From Rhodobacterales bacterium LSUCC0031 (lineage in GTDB: Bacteria; Pseudomonadota; Alphaproteobacteria; Rhodobacterales; Rhodobacteraceae), in the NCBI GenBank assembly GCA_015689735.1, contig WVSP01000001.1:546001-610000 (forward strand): 64,000 nucleotides of DNA, in the 5' to 3' direction. The position numbers and the translations under genes are program-made. Position 1 is the stretch's first letter; the number at the start of each line of letters is the position of its first letter. Below the pieces are notes generated by a model, which saw only the letters and a list, made by a program, of their open reading frames with translations, was not told where the DNA came from and did not search any database. Shown here one piece after another: positions 1 through 10,268 of the stretch.

Positions 1-1
1 G

Positions 2-415
2 GCACCGCTATGGCAGCGGGCGTTGATTGCCTACATGAATGTCGATCAGACCTACGCGCTCGCGATCAATGATTACGAGGCGGCACCCAAGCAAAGCACC
101 GCGGCCAAGGCCGCCTTTTTCTTTGGTGCCTCGACCCCCATCATTCCGATTTGGATCGGTGCCTCGGCGCTGGGCATCGTCCTGGGCGAGGCGATCCCGC
201 CTGCGTTGGCCCTCGATTTCGCAGTGCCGATCACCTTTATCGCATTGATCGCACCTGCGCTTCGGACATTGGCACATGTGGCTGCCGCCCTCACCTCGAT
301 CGTCATGGCGATCTTGCTGGCTTTCTTGCCATGGAACCTATGGCTCTTGTTCGCAGGGCTGGCCGCGATGATGGTTGGGGCCGAGGTTGAGCGCCGCATG
401 GGGGCGCGGCCATGA
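2..415 (+). CDS. azlC: AzlC family branched-chain amino acid exporter, large subunit (5' truncated)
   Basis: The reading frame is open from the window edge, so only the C-terminal ~137 residues of a usually ~230-residue inner-membrane protein are present. The part seen has a tract resembling the AzlC core (LWQRALIAYMNVDQTYAL, then two or three hydrophobic segments) and ends with a short basic tail. The stop codon overlaps the ATG of the next gene (ATGA), which is the AzlD partner; AzlCD pairs form two-component exporters of branched-chain or related amino acids. Substrate is inferred from the family only. The true start lies upstream of base 1. Confidence 0.8.
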   Translation, partial: APLWQRALIAYMNVDQTYALAINDYEAAPKQSTAAKAAFFFGASTPIIPIWIGASALGIVLGEAIPPALALDFAVPITFIALIAPALRTLAHVAAALTSIVMAILLAFLPWNLWLLFAGLAAMMVGAEVERRMGARP

Positions 416-741
416 ATTACTCCATGACCGAGATCTGGATCGTCATCCTGGCCTTGGGTGCGGGAACCTTTGTCATCCGTATCTCGTTTCTGGGGATTTT
501 GGGCGACCGTGCATTGCCGGTGTGGGTGCTGAGGCATCTGCGCTACACCGCTGTCGGCATCCTGCCTGCCATGGTCACGCCCTTGGTGCTTTGGCCGCAA
601 GCCACCGGCGGGCAGATGGAGGCGGGCCGCATCGCCGCCGCGATGCTGGCGCTTGCCATCGGCCTATGGAGCAAAAGCGCGATCTGGGCGATTGTGGTCG
701 GCATGGCCACCTTGTGGGGGCTTGGTTGGCTGCTCGGCTGA
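412..741 (+). CDS. azlD: AzlD family branched-chain amino acid transport protein
   Basis: This 109-residue protein has about four hydrophobic segments and the AzlD hallmark around residues 20-50 (GTFVIRISFLGILGD, then LRHLRYTAVGILPAMV). Length is typical of the family. The ATG overlaps the stop of the upstream AzlC gene by 4 bp, indicating translational coupling and a stoichiometric two-subunit exporter. No other partner follows; the next gene starts about 100 bp downstream behind its own inverted repeat. Confidence 0.85.
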   Translation: MNYSMTEIWIVILALGAGTFVIRISFLGILGDRALPVWVLRHLRYTAVGILPAMVTPLVLWPQATGGQMEAGRIAAAMLALAIGLWSKSAIWAIVVGMATLWGLGWLLG

Positions 742-742
742 T

Positions 743-761
743 CGTTCGATAATTAAGAACG
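743..761. promoter_or_regulatory. Inverted repeat upstream of the SbtA-type permease gene
   Basis: CGTTC and GAACG arms are separated by nine AT-rich bases, giving a 19-bp dyad 82 bp before the permease ATG. Its size fits a LysR-type operator, and a LysR regulator lies directly downstream of the permease. A half-similar sequence (ATCGTTCTAATTTAGCG) lies at 1923-1939 just before the regulator start. Operator function is inferred. Confidence 0.35.
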
Positions 762-843
762 TATTACACAAAAGCTGTATTTTTCTTTCAGAACCCGGAG
801 CGGCATATCCCCGGCAAACTTGGATGGTTTCGGGGGTTGCGCC

Positions 844-1896
844 ATGGACATGCTGTTCGACATCACTGCGACCTTGGTCGCCCAATTGCAAAAGCCGACG
901 CTGGCCTTTCTGATCGGCGGCATGATGCTGGCAGCAATGGGCAGCAAGCTATCCGTGCCGGACCCCGTATATAAATTCATCGTTCTGGTCTTGCTGCTCA
1001 AGGTGGGATTGGGCGCGGGCATCTCAGTGCGCGAGGCCAATTTGATCGCGTTGGCGGTGCCTGCCCTGGCCGCCGCCTTGGTCGGTGTTGCGATTGTACT
1101 GCTGGGTGCGCAGACATTGGCGCGCACACCAGGTGTGTCGCGGATGGATGGCATGGCGACAGCGGGTCTTTTCGGCGCGGTCTCGGCCTCGACGCTTGCG
1201 GCGGGGATGGTGATGCTCGACGCCGAAGGCATCGCCTATGAGGGGTTCATCGGCGCGCTCTACCCCTTCATGGATATCGCGGCGCTGGTTACGGCAATCT
1301 TGCTGGCCCGGATGAGTGCCGCGCGTGCAGCCAATGCACAGCTTGCCGGAGGCGGCACCGCGATGCTGACGGTTGGGGGTGGCGGCGCTGGCGGTGACGG
1401 GGTCGTGAAAGAGATCTTGACCGACACGCTGAGAAGCCCTGCCATCTCTGCCTTGTTGTTGGGGCTTGCCATCGGCCTGCTTGGTCGGCCCGAACAGGTC
1501 TATGCCAGCTTTTACGAACCGTTGTTCCGGGGGCTTTTGTCGATCCTGATGCTGATCATGGGGATGGAGGCATGGGCGCGGCTGGGCGAGATGCGGAAAG
1601 TGGCGCATGCCTATGTCGCCTATGGGATCGCGGCCCCATTTGTTCATGGCGCGCTTGGCTTTGGGGCCGGGCTCATCGCCCATCACCTGACCGGGTTTTC
1701 CGCGGGTGGCGTGGTGCTGTTGGCAGTGATGGCGGCGTCAAGCTCGGACATTTCCGGCCCGCCAACGCTACGGGGCGCGTTGCCCGAGGCGAACCCAAGC
1801 GCCTATGTCGGCACCTCGACAGGCATCGGGACGCCGGTTGCGATCTTGTCGATCCCGGTGTGGATCGCGCTTGCCGAATGGTTGATTGGCATATGA
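844..1896 (+). CDS. SbtA-type sodium-dependent bicarbonate transport family permease
   Basis: A 350-residue polytopic inner-membrane protein with around ten hydrophobic segments. The C-terminal block SSSDISGPPTLRGALPEA followed by NPSAYVGTSTGIGTPVAI is the SbtA (DUF897) signature, where cyanobacterial relatives import bicarbonate with sodium. A glycine-rich cytosolic loop lies near residues 170-185. The start is the ATG at 844; an in-frame ATG 24 bp upstream would add MDGFGGCA and lacks the usual hydrophobic N-terminus. It is followed 47 bp later by a LysR regulator, a common pairing. In non-autotrophs the substrate is not established. Confidence 0.85.
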   Translation: MDMLFDITATLVAQLQKPTLAFLIGGMMLAAMGSKLSVPDPVYKFIVLVLLLKVGLGAGISVREANLIALAVPALAAALVGVAIVLLGAQTLARTPGVSRMDGMATAGLFGAVSASTLAAGMVMLDAEGIAYEGFIGALYPFMDIAALVTAILLARMSAARAANAQLAGGGTAMLTVGGGGAGGDGVVKEILTDTLRSPAISALLLGLAIGLLGRPEQVYASFYEPLFRGLLSILMLIMGMEAWARLGEMRKVAHAYVAYGIAAPFVHGALGFGAGLIAHHLTGFSAGGVVLLAVMAASSSDISGPPTLRGALPEANPSAYVGTSTGIGTPVAILSIPVWIALAEWLIGI

Positions 1897-1943
1897 TCTT
1901 ATTTTTCTGTCAATTCTGACCTATCGTTCTAATTTAGCGAATT

Positions 1944-2828
1944 ATGGATCGGCTGAACTATCACCATCTGCGCTATTTTCGCGAAGTCGCGCGCGAGGGG
2001 CATCTGACCCGCGTGGCATCGCGGCTCAACTTGTCGCAATCGGCGCTGTCGGCACAGATCCGCCAGCTTGAAGATCGACTGGGTCATGCGCTTTTTGCGC
2101 GGCGTGGGCGGCAGTTGATCCTGACCGAGGCGGGTCGGATTGCCCTTGATCACGCCGAGCGCATCTTTGGCGCGGGCGAAGAATTATTGGGCGTTCTTGG
2201 CGATGGGGAAGGGCGGGCGCGCCCCCTGCGGGTCGGTGCGCTTTCGACATTGTCGCGCAATTTCCAATTGCAGTTCTTGCGCCCTGTGCTTGCCGCAGGG
2301 TCCGAGCCATTGCCATTGGCGCTGGTGTCCGGCTCGGCAGGGGTGTTGTTGCCGCGATTGGCCGGTTTGGCGCTGGATGTCGTGCTATCGACCGAACCCC
2401 ATGATGCCACCGCCTATCCGGGGCTCAATGCGCATCATATTGCGGCCCAGCCCGTCGCGCTGGTGGGCCATGCAGACAGGGTTGCAGGCCGAAGCGCGGC
2501 GTGGCTTTTGGGCCATCAGCCTGTCATCTTGCCTACTGAAAGCTCGATCCGCACGGGCTTTGACGCCTACTGCGCGCGGATGGGGATCACCCCTTCCATC
2601 GTGGCCGAGGTTGATGACATGGCCATGGTCCGCTTGCTGGCACGGCAAAATGTCGGTGTCGCCCTGGCTCCTCGTGTTGTGCTGGAGGATGAGATCGCTG
2701 CCGGCCTGATCATGCAAGCGCCCGATGATCTCGGCATCGTCGAGCGATTTTACGCCATCACCGCAACCCGCGATTTCCCCCACCCCGCAATGGCGCGGCT
2801 GATCGCTGAAGGTGTGATCAATCCCTGA
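1944..2828 (+). CDS. LysR family transcriptional regulator (NhaR-like)
   Basis: A 294-residue LysR-type regulator. Residues 4-62 hold the winged helix-turn-helix (NYHHLRYFREVAREGHLT, then LNLSQSALSAQIRQLEDRLG), followed by a linker helix and a substrate-binding domain from about residue 90. The YHHLRYFREVAREGHLTRVA style is seen in NhaR-like regulators, which respond to sodium. It sits 47 bp behind the SbtA-type permease on the same strand and probably controls it. Its last 11 bp overlap the convergent pheA gene. Confidence 0.85.
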   Translation: MDRLNYHHLRYFREVAREGHLTRVASRLNLSQSALSAQIRQLEDRLGHALFARRGRQLILTEAGRIALDHAERIFGAGEELLGVLGDGEGRARPLRVGALSTLSRNFQLQFLRPVLAAGSEPLPLALVSGSAGVLLPRLAGLALDVVLSTEPHDATAYPGLNAHHIAAQPVALVGHADRVAGRSAAWLLGHQPVILPTESSIRTGFDAYCARMGITPSIVAEVDDMAMVRLLARQNVGVALAPRVVLEDEIAAGLIMQAPDDLGIVERFYAITATRDFPHPAMARLIAEGVINP

Positions 2829-3648
2829 CGGATGCCGCAGGGTAAGTGCCGAGGACTTTCAGGAAGCTGGTGAAATAGGCCAGTTCCTCGAGCGCGCGCT
2901 TGACGTTGTCATCCTCGGGGTGGCCCTCGATATCGGCGTAGAATTGCGTCGCGGTGAACGAGCCGTCGACCATGTAGCTTTCCAGCTTGGTCATGTTCAC
3001 GCCATTGGTGGCGAAACCGCCCATCGCCTTGTAAAGCGCGGCGGGTATGTTGCGCACGCGGAAGACGAAGGTTGTCATCATGTGATCGGCGCGCCGCCGC
3101 AAATCGGGTTCGCGCGCCATGATCAAAAACCGTGTGGTGTTGGTGTCGCTGTCTTCGATATGGCGAGCCAACACGTTCAGCCCATAAATCTCGCCCGCCA
3201 GTTCCGACGCAAGCGCCGCCTTGGTCTTGTCACCCCAAGCCGCGACATCGCGTGCTGCGCGGGCATTGTCCGACGACACGCGGCCCGTGATCGCGTTCTC
3301 GCGCAAAAAGCTTGCGCATTGCGGCAAAAGTACAAGGTGGCTGTGCGCCTCGCGGATATCGGCCAGCGTTGCCCCCGGCACCGCCAAAAGGTTGATATGC
3401 ACCCGCACAAAGGCCTCGTCCACGATGTGCAGGCCAGATTGCGGCAAGAGGCGGTGAATGTCGGCCACACGCCCATAGGTCGTGTTTTCCACCGGCAGCA
3501 TCGCTTGCGCGGCCACGCCCGATTGCACGGCGGTGATCGCCTCTTCGAAGGTGGCACAAGGCAACGCTTCCATGCCGGGGCGCGCGTCATGGATGGCCTG
3601 ATGCGAATAGGCTCCCGGCTCTCCTTGAAATGCGATGCGGTTGGTCAT
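2818..3648 (-). CDS. pheA: Prephenate dehydratase
   Basis: Converts prephenate to phenylpyruvate in phenylalanine synthesis. The 276-residue protein has the periplasmic-binding-like catalytic domain starting IAFQGEPGAYSHQA and contains the catalytic TRF motif (DTNTTRFLIMA, about residue 170). A C-terminal ACT domain (about 190-265) carries variants of the GALV and ESRP phenylalanine-binding motifs (PAALYKAM and KLESYMV), so feedback inhibition is likely. There is no fused chorismate mutase. The gene is divergent from the cytochrome c gene, with about 100 bp between them for both promoters. Confidence 0.95.
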   Translation of the reverse strand: MTNRIAFQGEPGAYSHQAIHDARPGMEALPCATFEEAITAVQSGVAAQAMLPVENTTYGRVADIHRLLPQSGLHIVDEAFVRVHINLLAVPGATLADIREAHSHLVLLPQCASFLRENAITGRVSSDNARAARDVAAWGDKTKAALASELAGEIYGLNVLARHIEDSDTNTTRFLIMAREPDLRRRADHMMTTFVFRVRNIPAALYKAMGGFATNGVNMTKLESYMVDGSFTATQFYADIEGHPEDDNVKRALEELAYFTSFLKVLGTYPAASVRD

Positions 3649-3752
3649 GGCGAACCTTTCGATGGGGGCGTTTCGTCGCGCTCCCTACACCTTGCCATGT
3701 GTTGGTGAAACCCCATAGATACCCGGGAAATCGCGAGACGGATGGGAAAACC

Positions 3753-4271
3753 ATGTTTGATACCATGACCATCACCAAGGCCTTCGCCTCTGTATGCGGC
3801 GCATTGCTGGTGCTTTTGTTGGGCGGCTGGGCCGCTGAAAGCCTGTACAATATCGAAAAGCACGGTGACGATCACGTCTCGGGCTATGCGATCCTTACCG
3901 AAGAGCATGGCGAAGAAGAAGTCGCCGAAGAGGTGGTCGAGGTCGCCTTTGCCGATGTCTATGCCAGCGCCGATGCGGCTGCAGGCGAGCGGTTGTGGCG
4001 CCAGTGCGGTGCATGTCACCAACTGAACCCCGGCGCTAATGGTGTCGGCCCCTATCTGCACGGTGTCGTGGGTCGCCCAAAGGGCGCCGCTGTGGGCTTC
4101 AACTATTCTGCCACGCTGGCCGGCATGGGTGGCGAATGGTCGCCTGAAAATCTGGCCGGTTTCTTGGAAAACCCGCGTGGCTACGCCCCCGGCACCTCGA
4201 TGTCGTATAGCGGCATGCGTGACGTCGAGGATCGCGCCAACCTGATCGCCTATCTCGCGACCTTCCAATAA
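3753..4271 (+). CDS. Membrane-anchored class I cytochrome c (CycM / cytochrome cy type)
   Basis: The 172-residue product has an uncleaved N-terminal membrane anchor (about residues 11-29), an acidic linker (HGEEEVAEEVVEV) and a c-type haem domain with CGACH at residues 85-89 and the distal methionine in PGTSM (Met150). This is the layout of CycM/cytochrome cy, which carries electrons from the bc1 complex to terminal oxidases while tethered in the membrane. The linker is shorter than in Rhodobacter capsulatus cytochrome cy. It is divergent from pheA, a neighbour order common in Rhodobacterales. A strong terminator follows. Confidence 0.88.
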   Translation: MFDTMTITKAFASVCGALLVLLLGGWAAESLYNIEKHGDDHVSGYAILTEEHGEEEVAEEVVEVAFADVYASADAAAGERLWRQCGACHQLNPGANGVGPYLHGVVGRPKGAAVGFNYSATLAGMGGEWSPENLAGFLENPRGYAPGTSMSYSGMRDVEDRANLIAYLATFQ

Positions 4272-4296
4272 GCGCATCGCCTCCGGGAAAGCAAAG

Positions 4297-4326
4297 GGCC
4301 GCCGATCATGGCGGCCTTTTCGTTTT
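4297..4326 (+). terminator. Rho-independent terminator after the cytochrome c gene
   Basis: A perfect 7-bp stem (GGCCGCC / GGCGGCC) with a six-base loop is followed by TTTTCGTTTT, 25 bp after the cytochrome stop codon. Confidence 0.85.
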
Positions 4327-4448
4327 CGCCTTCGTCAAGAACGCCGTGATCACGCAATCTCAACTTGAACCTTGGTGGGGGTGGTCCTTAACGTGATCTG
4401 ACCCAAATATATCGCGAGACCTGCCTTGCGATTTGTCCGGAGATCCAG

Positions 4449-6350
4449 ATGACCGAATATTTTGCCGCCGATTTCTCGTTTCGCCGCGCTCTCTCGGTTC
4501 CCATTGTGGCGGCCTTGGCGCTGGCGCTTGCCAGCCCCAGCGCTGATGCCCAACAAGACGGTCTGATCACGACCCATGCGGTGGCCACCTTCGGAATTTC
4601 CGACCTGACCTATCCCGCAGATTTCACGCATCTCTCGTATGTGAACCCTGACGCGCCCAAGGGCGGCGAGATGTCGATGAGCTGGTCAAGCGGCGGTGGC
4701 AGCTTTGACTCGCTGCATCCATACACCAACCAAGGCAATCCGGCGGTGCTGTCGTCGATCTTCTTCGAATCAATACTTGAGGGGACATCGGACACGATCG
4801 GCGAAAGCTATTGCCTCTTGTGTGAAAGCATTGCCTTCCCCGAGGATCGGTCGTTCGTCATCTTCACCTTGCGCGATGGGGTGCGGTTTTCCGATGGAAC
4901 GGCAATGACCGCCGATGATGTGCTCTTTTCCTACGAGATTTTGCGCGATGAGGGCTTGCCGTCGTTTCGTGCCAGTATCCCCCTGACCATTGCAGGTGCC
5001 GAGGTTCTGGACGACCGGCGTATCCGTTTCGATTTCAACCCTGAAAGCCAGCTACGTGGCCGGATCGAGTCGGCAGGCGGTCTTCCCGTGTTCAGCCGTG
5101 CCAGCCATGAGGCAAGCGGCCTGCCCTTTTCGGATAACCGCCTGATACCGCTGACGGGCTCTGGTCCGTATGTCTTGGGCGATGTCGATCCTGGCCGTTC
5201 TACGGTCTTTGTGCGCAACCCCGATTACTGGGGCCGGGATCTGCCAATCAATCGAGGTCGGCATAATTTCGACAGCATCCGGGTTGAGTATTACGCCGAT
5301 GCAATTGCGGCTTTCGAGGGGTTCACAGCCGGGAACTACCTGTTCCGGCAGGAAAACAGCTCGCAGAATTGGGCCAATAACTACAACTTCCCCCGCCTGA
5401 CCGACGGTGTGGTGATCCGTGAAGAAATTCCTCAAGGGGTGATCGCAAGCGGTCAAAGCTTTATCTTCAACCTGCGTCGAGAGAAATTCCAAGATCCCCG
5501 TGTACGCGAGGCGATCGCGCTGATGTTCAACTTCGAATGGACGAACCAGACACTTTTCTATGGGCTTTATGCGCCGATCGACAGCTTTTGGGAAAATACC
5601 CATCTCGAAGCCGCGGGTATCTTGGCGGGTGATGAATTGGCGGTGCTGGAACCGTTCCGTGGCCGGTTGCCCGACGAGGTCTTCACCGACGAACCCTTTG
5701 CGACGCCGCCATCCGATGTCGCCCGCACATTTGACCGGGCGCAGGCCCGTCGTGCGGCGGCCCTGCTTGAGGAGGCGGGCTGGACACCGGGTGGGGACGG
5801 GCTGTTGCGCAATGCCGCAGGCCAGACGCTCGAGGTTGAGTTCCTGAACGCCTCCCCGCTGTTTGACAGGATCATCAACCCCTATGTCGAAAACTTGCGC
5901 GCGATCGGTGTCGATGCGCGACTAACCCGGGTCGATGGGGCGCAGATGAACCAGCGTCAGCGCGATGCCGATTTCGACATGCTGACCGGCAATTTCCCCA
6001 TGGGCTATGAGCCAAGCAGCGGTTTGCGGCAATATTTCGGCTCTCTGGGTGCGCAAGAATCGCTGTTCAATGTGGCAGGCCTTGCCGACCCGGCGGTTGA
6101 TGAACTGCTCGAAAGCGTGATCCGCGCCGAAACCCGTGCCGAGATGGAGACAGCCACCCGCGCGCTTGACCGCGTTTTGCGCAGCCTGCGCATCCGTGTG
6201 CCGCAATGGTACAACCAGAACGCCTGGGTGGCCTATTACAACCACTACCGCTACCCCGAAGAATTGCCGCCCTACGGGATCGGTTTTCTCGATTTCTGGT
6301 GGGTCGATCCCGTTGCCGAGCAAGCCTTGCGCGCTCAAGGCGTCCTGTAA
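4449..6350 (+). CDS. yejA: Extracellular solute-binding protein family 5, YejA-type peptide/microcin C-like binding protein
   Basis: A 633-residue periplasmic binding protein of ABC peptide importers. An N-terminal signal segment ends around ADA/QQ at residue 34. The mature part shows family-5 features (FSDGTAMTADDVLFSYE near residue 150; GSGPYVLGDVDPGR near 235) and ends with the YejA-type tryptophan-rich sequence QWYNQNAWVAYYNHYRYPE. The gene opens an operon with two permeases and a double ATPase, all within a few bases of each other. Relatives bind oligopeptides or microcin C-like peptides; the actual ligand here is unknown. Confidence 0.92.
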   Translation: MTEYFAADFSFRRALSVPIVAALALALASPSADAQQDGLITTHAVATFGISDLTYPADFTHLSYVNPDAPKGGEMSMSWSSGGGSFDSLHPYTNQGNPAVLSSIFFESILEGTSDTIGESYCLLCESIAFPEDRSFVIFTLRDGVRFSDGTAMTADDVLFSYEILRDEGLPSFRASIPLTIAGAEVLDDRRIRFDFNPESQLRGRIESAGGLPVFSRASHEASGLPFSDNRLIPLTGSGPYVLGDVDPGRSTVFVRNPDYWGRDLPINRGRHNFDSIRVEYYADAIAAFEGFTAGNYLFRQENSSQNWANNYNFPRLTDGVVIREEIPQGVIASGQSFIFNLRREKFQDPRVREAIALMFNFEWTNQTLFYGLYAPIDSFWENTHLEAAGILAGDELAVLEPFRGRLPDEVFTDEPFATPPSDVARTFDRAQARRAAALLEEAGWTPGGDGLLRNAAGQTLEVEFLNASPLFDRIINPYVENLRAIGVDARLTRVDGAQMNQRQRDADFDMLTGNFPMGYEPSSGLRQYFGSLGAQESLFNVAGLADPAVDELLESVIRAETRAEMETATRALDRVLRSLRIRVPQWYNQNAWVAYYNHYRYPEELPPYGIGFLDFWWVDPVAEQALRAQGVL

Positions 6351-6356
6351 GGGCTG

Positions 6357-7511
6357 ATGGGAAGCTACATCCTCAGACGCGTGCTGTTGATGATCCCGAC
6401 ACTGCTCGGGATCATGGTGATCAATTTTGGGCTCACGCAATTCGTACCGGGCGGTCCGATCGAACAGGTCATCGCCCAGCTCGAAGGCGAGGGGGATGTA
6501 TTCGCCGGCATCTCGGGCAGCGGGTCCGAGGCGGGGGGCGCAAGCGAGATTGAGGGCATCGGCTACGAGGGCGCGCGGGGCTTGCCACCGCAGTTCCTTG
6601 ATGAGTTGCGTGTGCAGTTCAAATTCGCCCGCATTGTTTGTGAGGCGGGCTTCTCCGGCACGCCGAACCTACGCGATCCGGCCTGCATGGCCGAGGATAT
6701 TCCGGGGCTGGAACGCTTTGGCCTCATGATGTGGGATTATGTCCGCTTCGATTTCGGCGAGAGCTATTTCCGCTCGATCTCGGTCATTGATCTGGTGCTC
6801 GAAAAGATGCCTGTTTCGATCACCTTGGGTCTGTGGTCCACACTCATCGCTTATCTCGTGTCGATCCCCTTGGGCATCGCCAAGGCCACGCGCGATGGCA
6901 CACGGTTCGACACCTGGACGAGCGGTGTGATCATCGTGGCCTATGCAATCCCCGGTTTCTTGTTCGCGATCATGCTGTTGGTGCTGTTCGCTGGGGGGCG
7001 GTATTACCAGATCTTCCCGCTGCGTGGCCTGACCTCGGACGGGTGGGAGGACATGACGCTTATCCAGCAGATCGGCGATTATTTCTGGCATATCACCTTG
7101 CCGGTTTTGGCCTCGACCATCTCGGCATTTGCCACGCTGACGCTCTTGACCAAGAACAGCTTCCTCGACGAGATCCGCAAGCAATACGTCATGACCGCGC
7201 GCGCCAAGGGTCTGGCAGAGGCGCGCGTACTTTACGGCCATGTCTTTCGCAACGCGATGCTGATCGTGATCGCGGGCTTTCCCGCCGTTTTCGTCGGCGT
7301 CTTCTTCGGCGGCAGCCTGATCATCGAGACGATCTTTTCGCTCGATGGGCTGGGGCGGCTGGCCTTCGAGGCCGCGGTCAGCCGCGATTACCCGGTGATT
7401 TTCGGCACGCTCTTCGTGTTCGGGCTGATCGGGCTGGTGGTCAATATCCTGTCCGATCTGATGTATGTCTGGATCGACCCCCGCATCGACTTCGATACGC
7501 GCGAGGGGTGA
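6357..7511 (+). CDS. yejB: Peptide ABC transporter permease YejB
   Basis: The 384-residue inner-membrane permease begins with the DppB/YejB-type N-terminus (YILRRVLLMIPTLLGIMVINF). A long periplasmic loop (about residues 45-135) follows the first helix, as is usual for YejB. The cytoplasmic EAA-loop, which contacts the ATPase, is seen at about residues 278-300 (MTARAKGLAEARVLYGHVFR). It starts 6 bp after the binding-protein gene and is followed 3 bp later by the second permease. Confidence 0.93.
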   Translation: MGSYILRRVLLMIPTLLGIMVINFGLTQFVPGGPIEQVIAQLEGEGDVFAGISGSGSEAGGASEIEGIGYEGARGLPPQFLDELRVQFKFARIVCEAGFSGTPNLRDPACMAEDIPGLERFGLMMWDYVRFDFGESYFRSISVIDLVLEKMPVSITLGLWSTLIAYLVSIPLGIAKATRDGTRFDTWTSGVIIVAYAIPGFLFAIMLLVLFAGGRYYQIFPLRGLTSDGWEDMTLIQQIGDYFWHITLPVLASTISAFATLTLLTKNSFLDEIRKQYVMTARAKGLAEARVLYGHVFRNAMLIVIAGFPAVFVGVFFGGSLIIETIFSLDGLGRLAFEAAVSRDYPVIFGTLFVFGLIGLVVNILSDLMYVWIDPRIDFDTREG

Positions 7512-7514
7512 AAG

Positions 7515-8683
7515 ATGGCCTTGCCCGACCAGAGCCCGGCCCATGACGCGCCAGCCCCGCCGCCGGAGGCCCCGCGCGGCTGGCTGTCGCCGCTGAACCG
7601 CCGCCGTTGGGAGAATTTCAGGGCCAACAGGCGCGCCTATTGGTCCTTGATGATCTTTGCGGTGCTTTACGGGCTTAGCCTGTTTGCCGAGTTCATCGCC
7701 AATGATCGCCCGATTCTCGTGCGCTATCAGGGCAGCTACTATACACCGATCTTCAACTTCTATCCCGAGACAGAATTCGGCGGCGATTTCCGCACCGAAG
7801 CCGTCTATCGCGATGTCGAGGTGCAATGCCTGATCATCTCGGGCGGCTTGCAGGATTGCTGGGACGACCCCGAGGGCGTGATCGAAACGGTGCAAGCGAC
7901 CGGCAGCTTCAATGGCGAACGCGTGGTGCAAGGTTGGCTTTTGTGGCCGCTCATTCCCTATAGCTACAACACCGTCAACGATATCGGCCGCGCCGCACCT
8001 TCGCCGCCCGATGGCAACCACTGGCTTGGCACCGACGATACTGCACGCGACGTGTTGGCCCGGGTCATTTACGGCTTTCGCCTGTCAGTCAGTTTCGCGC
8101 TTGTCGTGACCTTCCTGACCTCGGTGATCGGCATCGCGGCGGGGGCGGCACAGGGCTACTACGGCGGCTGGCTCGACCTGATCTTTCAACGCGTGATCGA
8201 GATCTGGAACTCGACCCCCAGTCTTTACATCATCATCATCATCTCGGCGATTTTCGTGATGGATTTCTGGCTTCTCGTTTTCCTGATGGTGCTGTTCGGC
8301 TGGACGGGCCTGGTTGGCGTGGTGCGCGCCGAGTTTCTGCGCGCGCGCAATTTCGAATATGTCCGTGCGGCGCGTGCGCTAGGCGTGAGCGATGGCACCA
8401 TCATGTTCCGCCATGTACTGCTCAATGCGATGGTCGCGACACTGACCTTTCTGCCCTTTATCGTGACAGGCACGATCGGCGGTCTTGCAAGCCTCGATTT
8501 CCTTGGTTTCGGCCTGCCGTCCTCGGCGCCGAGCCTTGGCGAAATGACCTTACAGGCCAAGAACAATCTTCAGGCGACATGGCTTGCCTTTACCGCGTTT
8601 TTCGCCTTTGCGGTGATGCTGTCGCTGTTGGTCTTCATCTTCGAAGGGGTGCGCGACGCGTTCGACCCGAGAAAGACATTTCG

Positions 8684-8687
<4 letters not shown>
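7515..8687 (+). CDS. yejE: Peptide ABC transporter permease YejE
   Basis: A 390-residue permease of the DppC/YejE type. The N-terminus has the conserved cytoplasmic start LNRRRWENFRANRRAYWSL before the first helix. A periplasmic domain ends in the family motif NHWLGTDDTARDVLARVIYG. The EAA-loop sequence EYVRAARALGVSDGTIMFRH lies around residues 280-300. The stop codon overlaps the ATG of the ATPase gene (ATGA), so permease and ATPase are probably translationally coupled. Confidence 0.93.
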
Positions 8688-10264
<1,577 letters not shown>

Positions 10265-10268
10265 CCCA

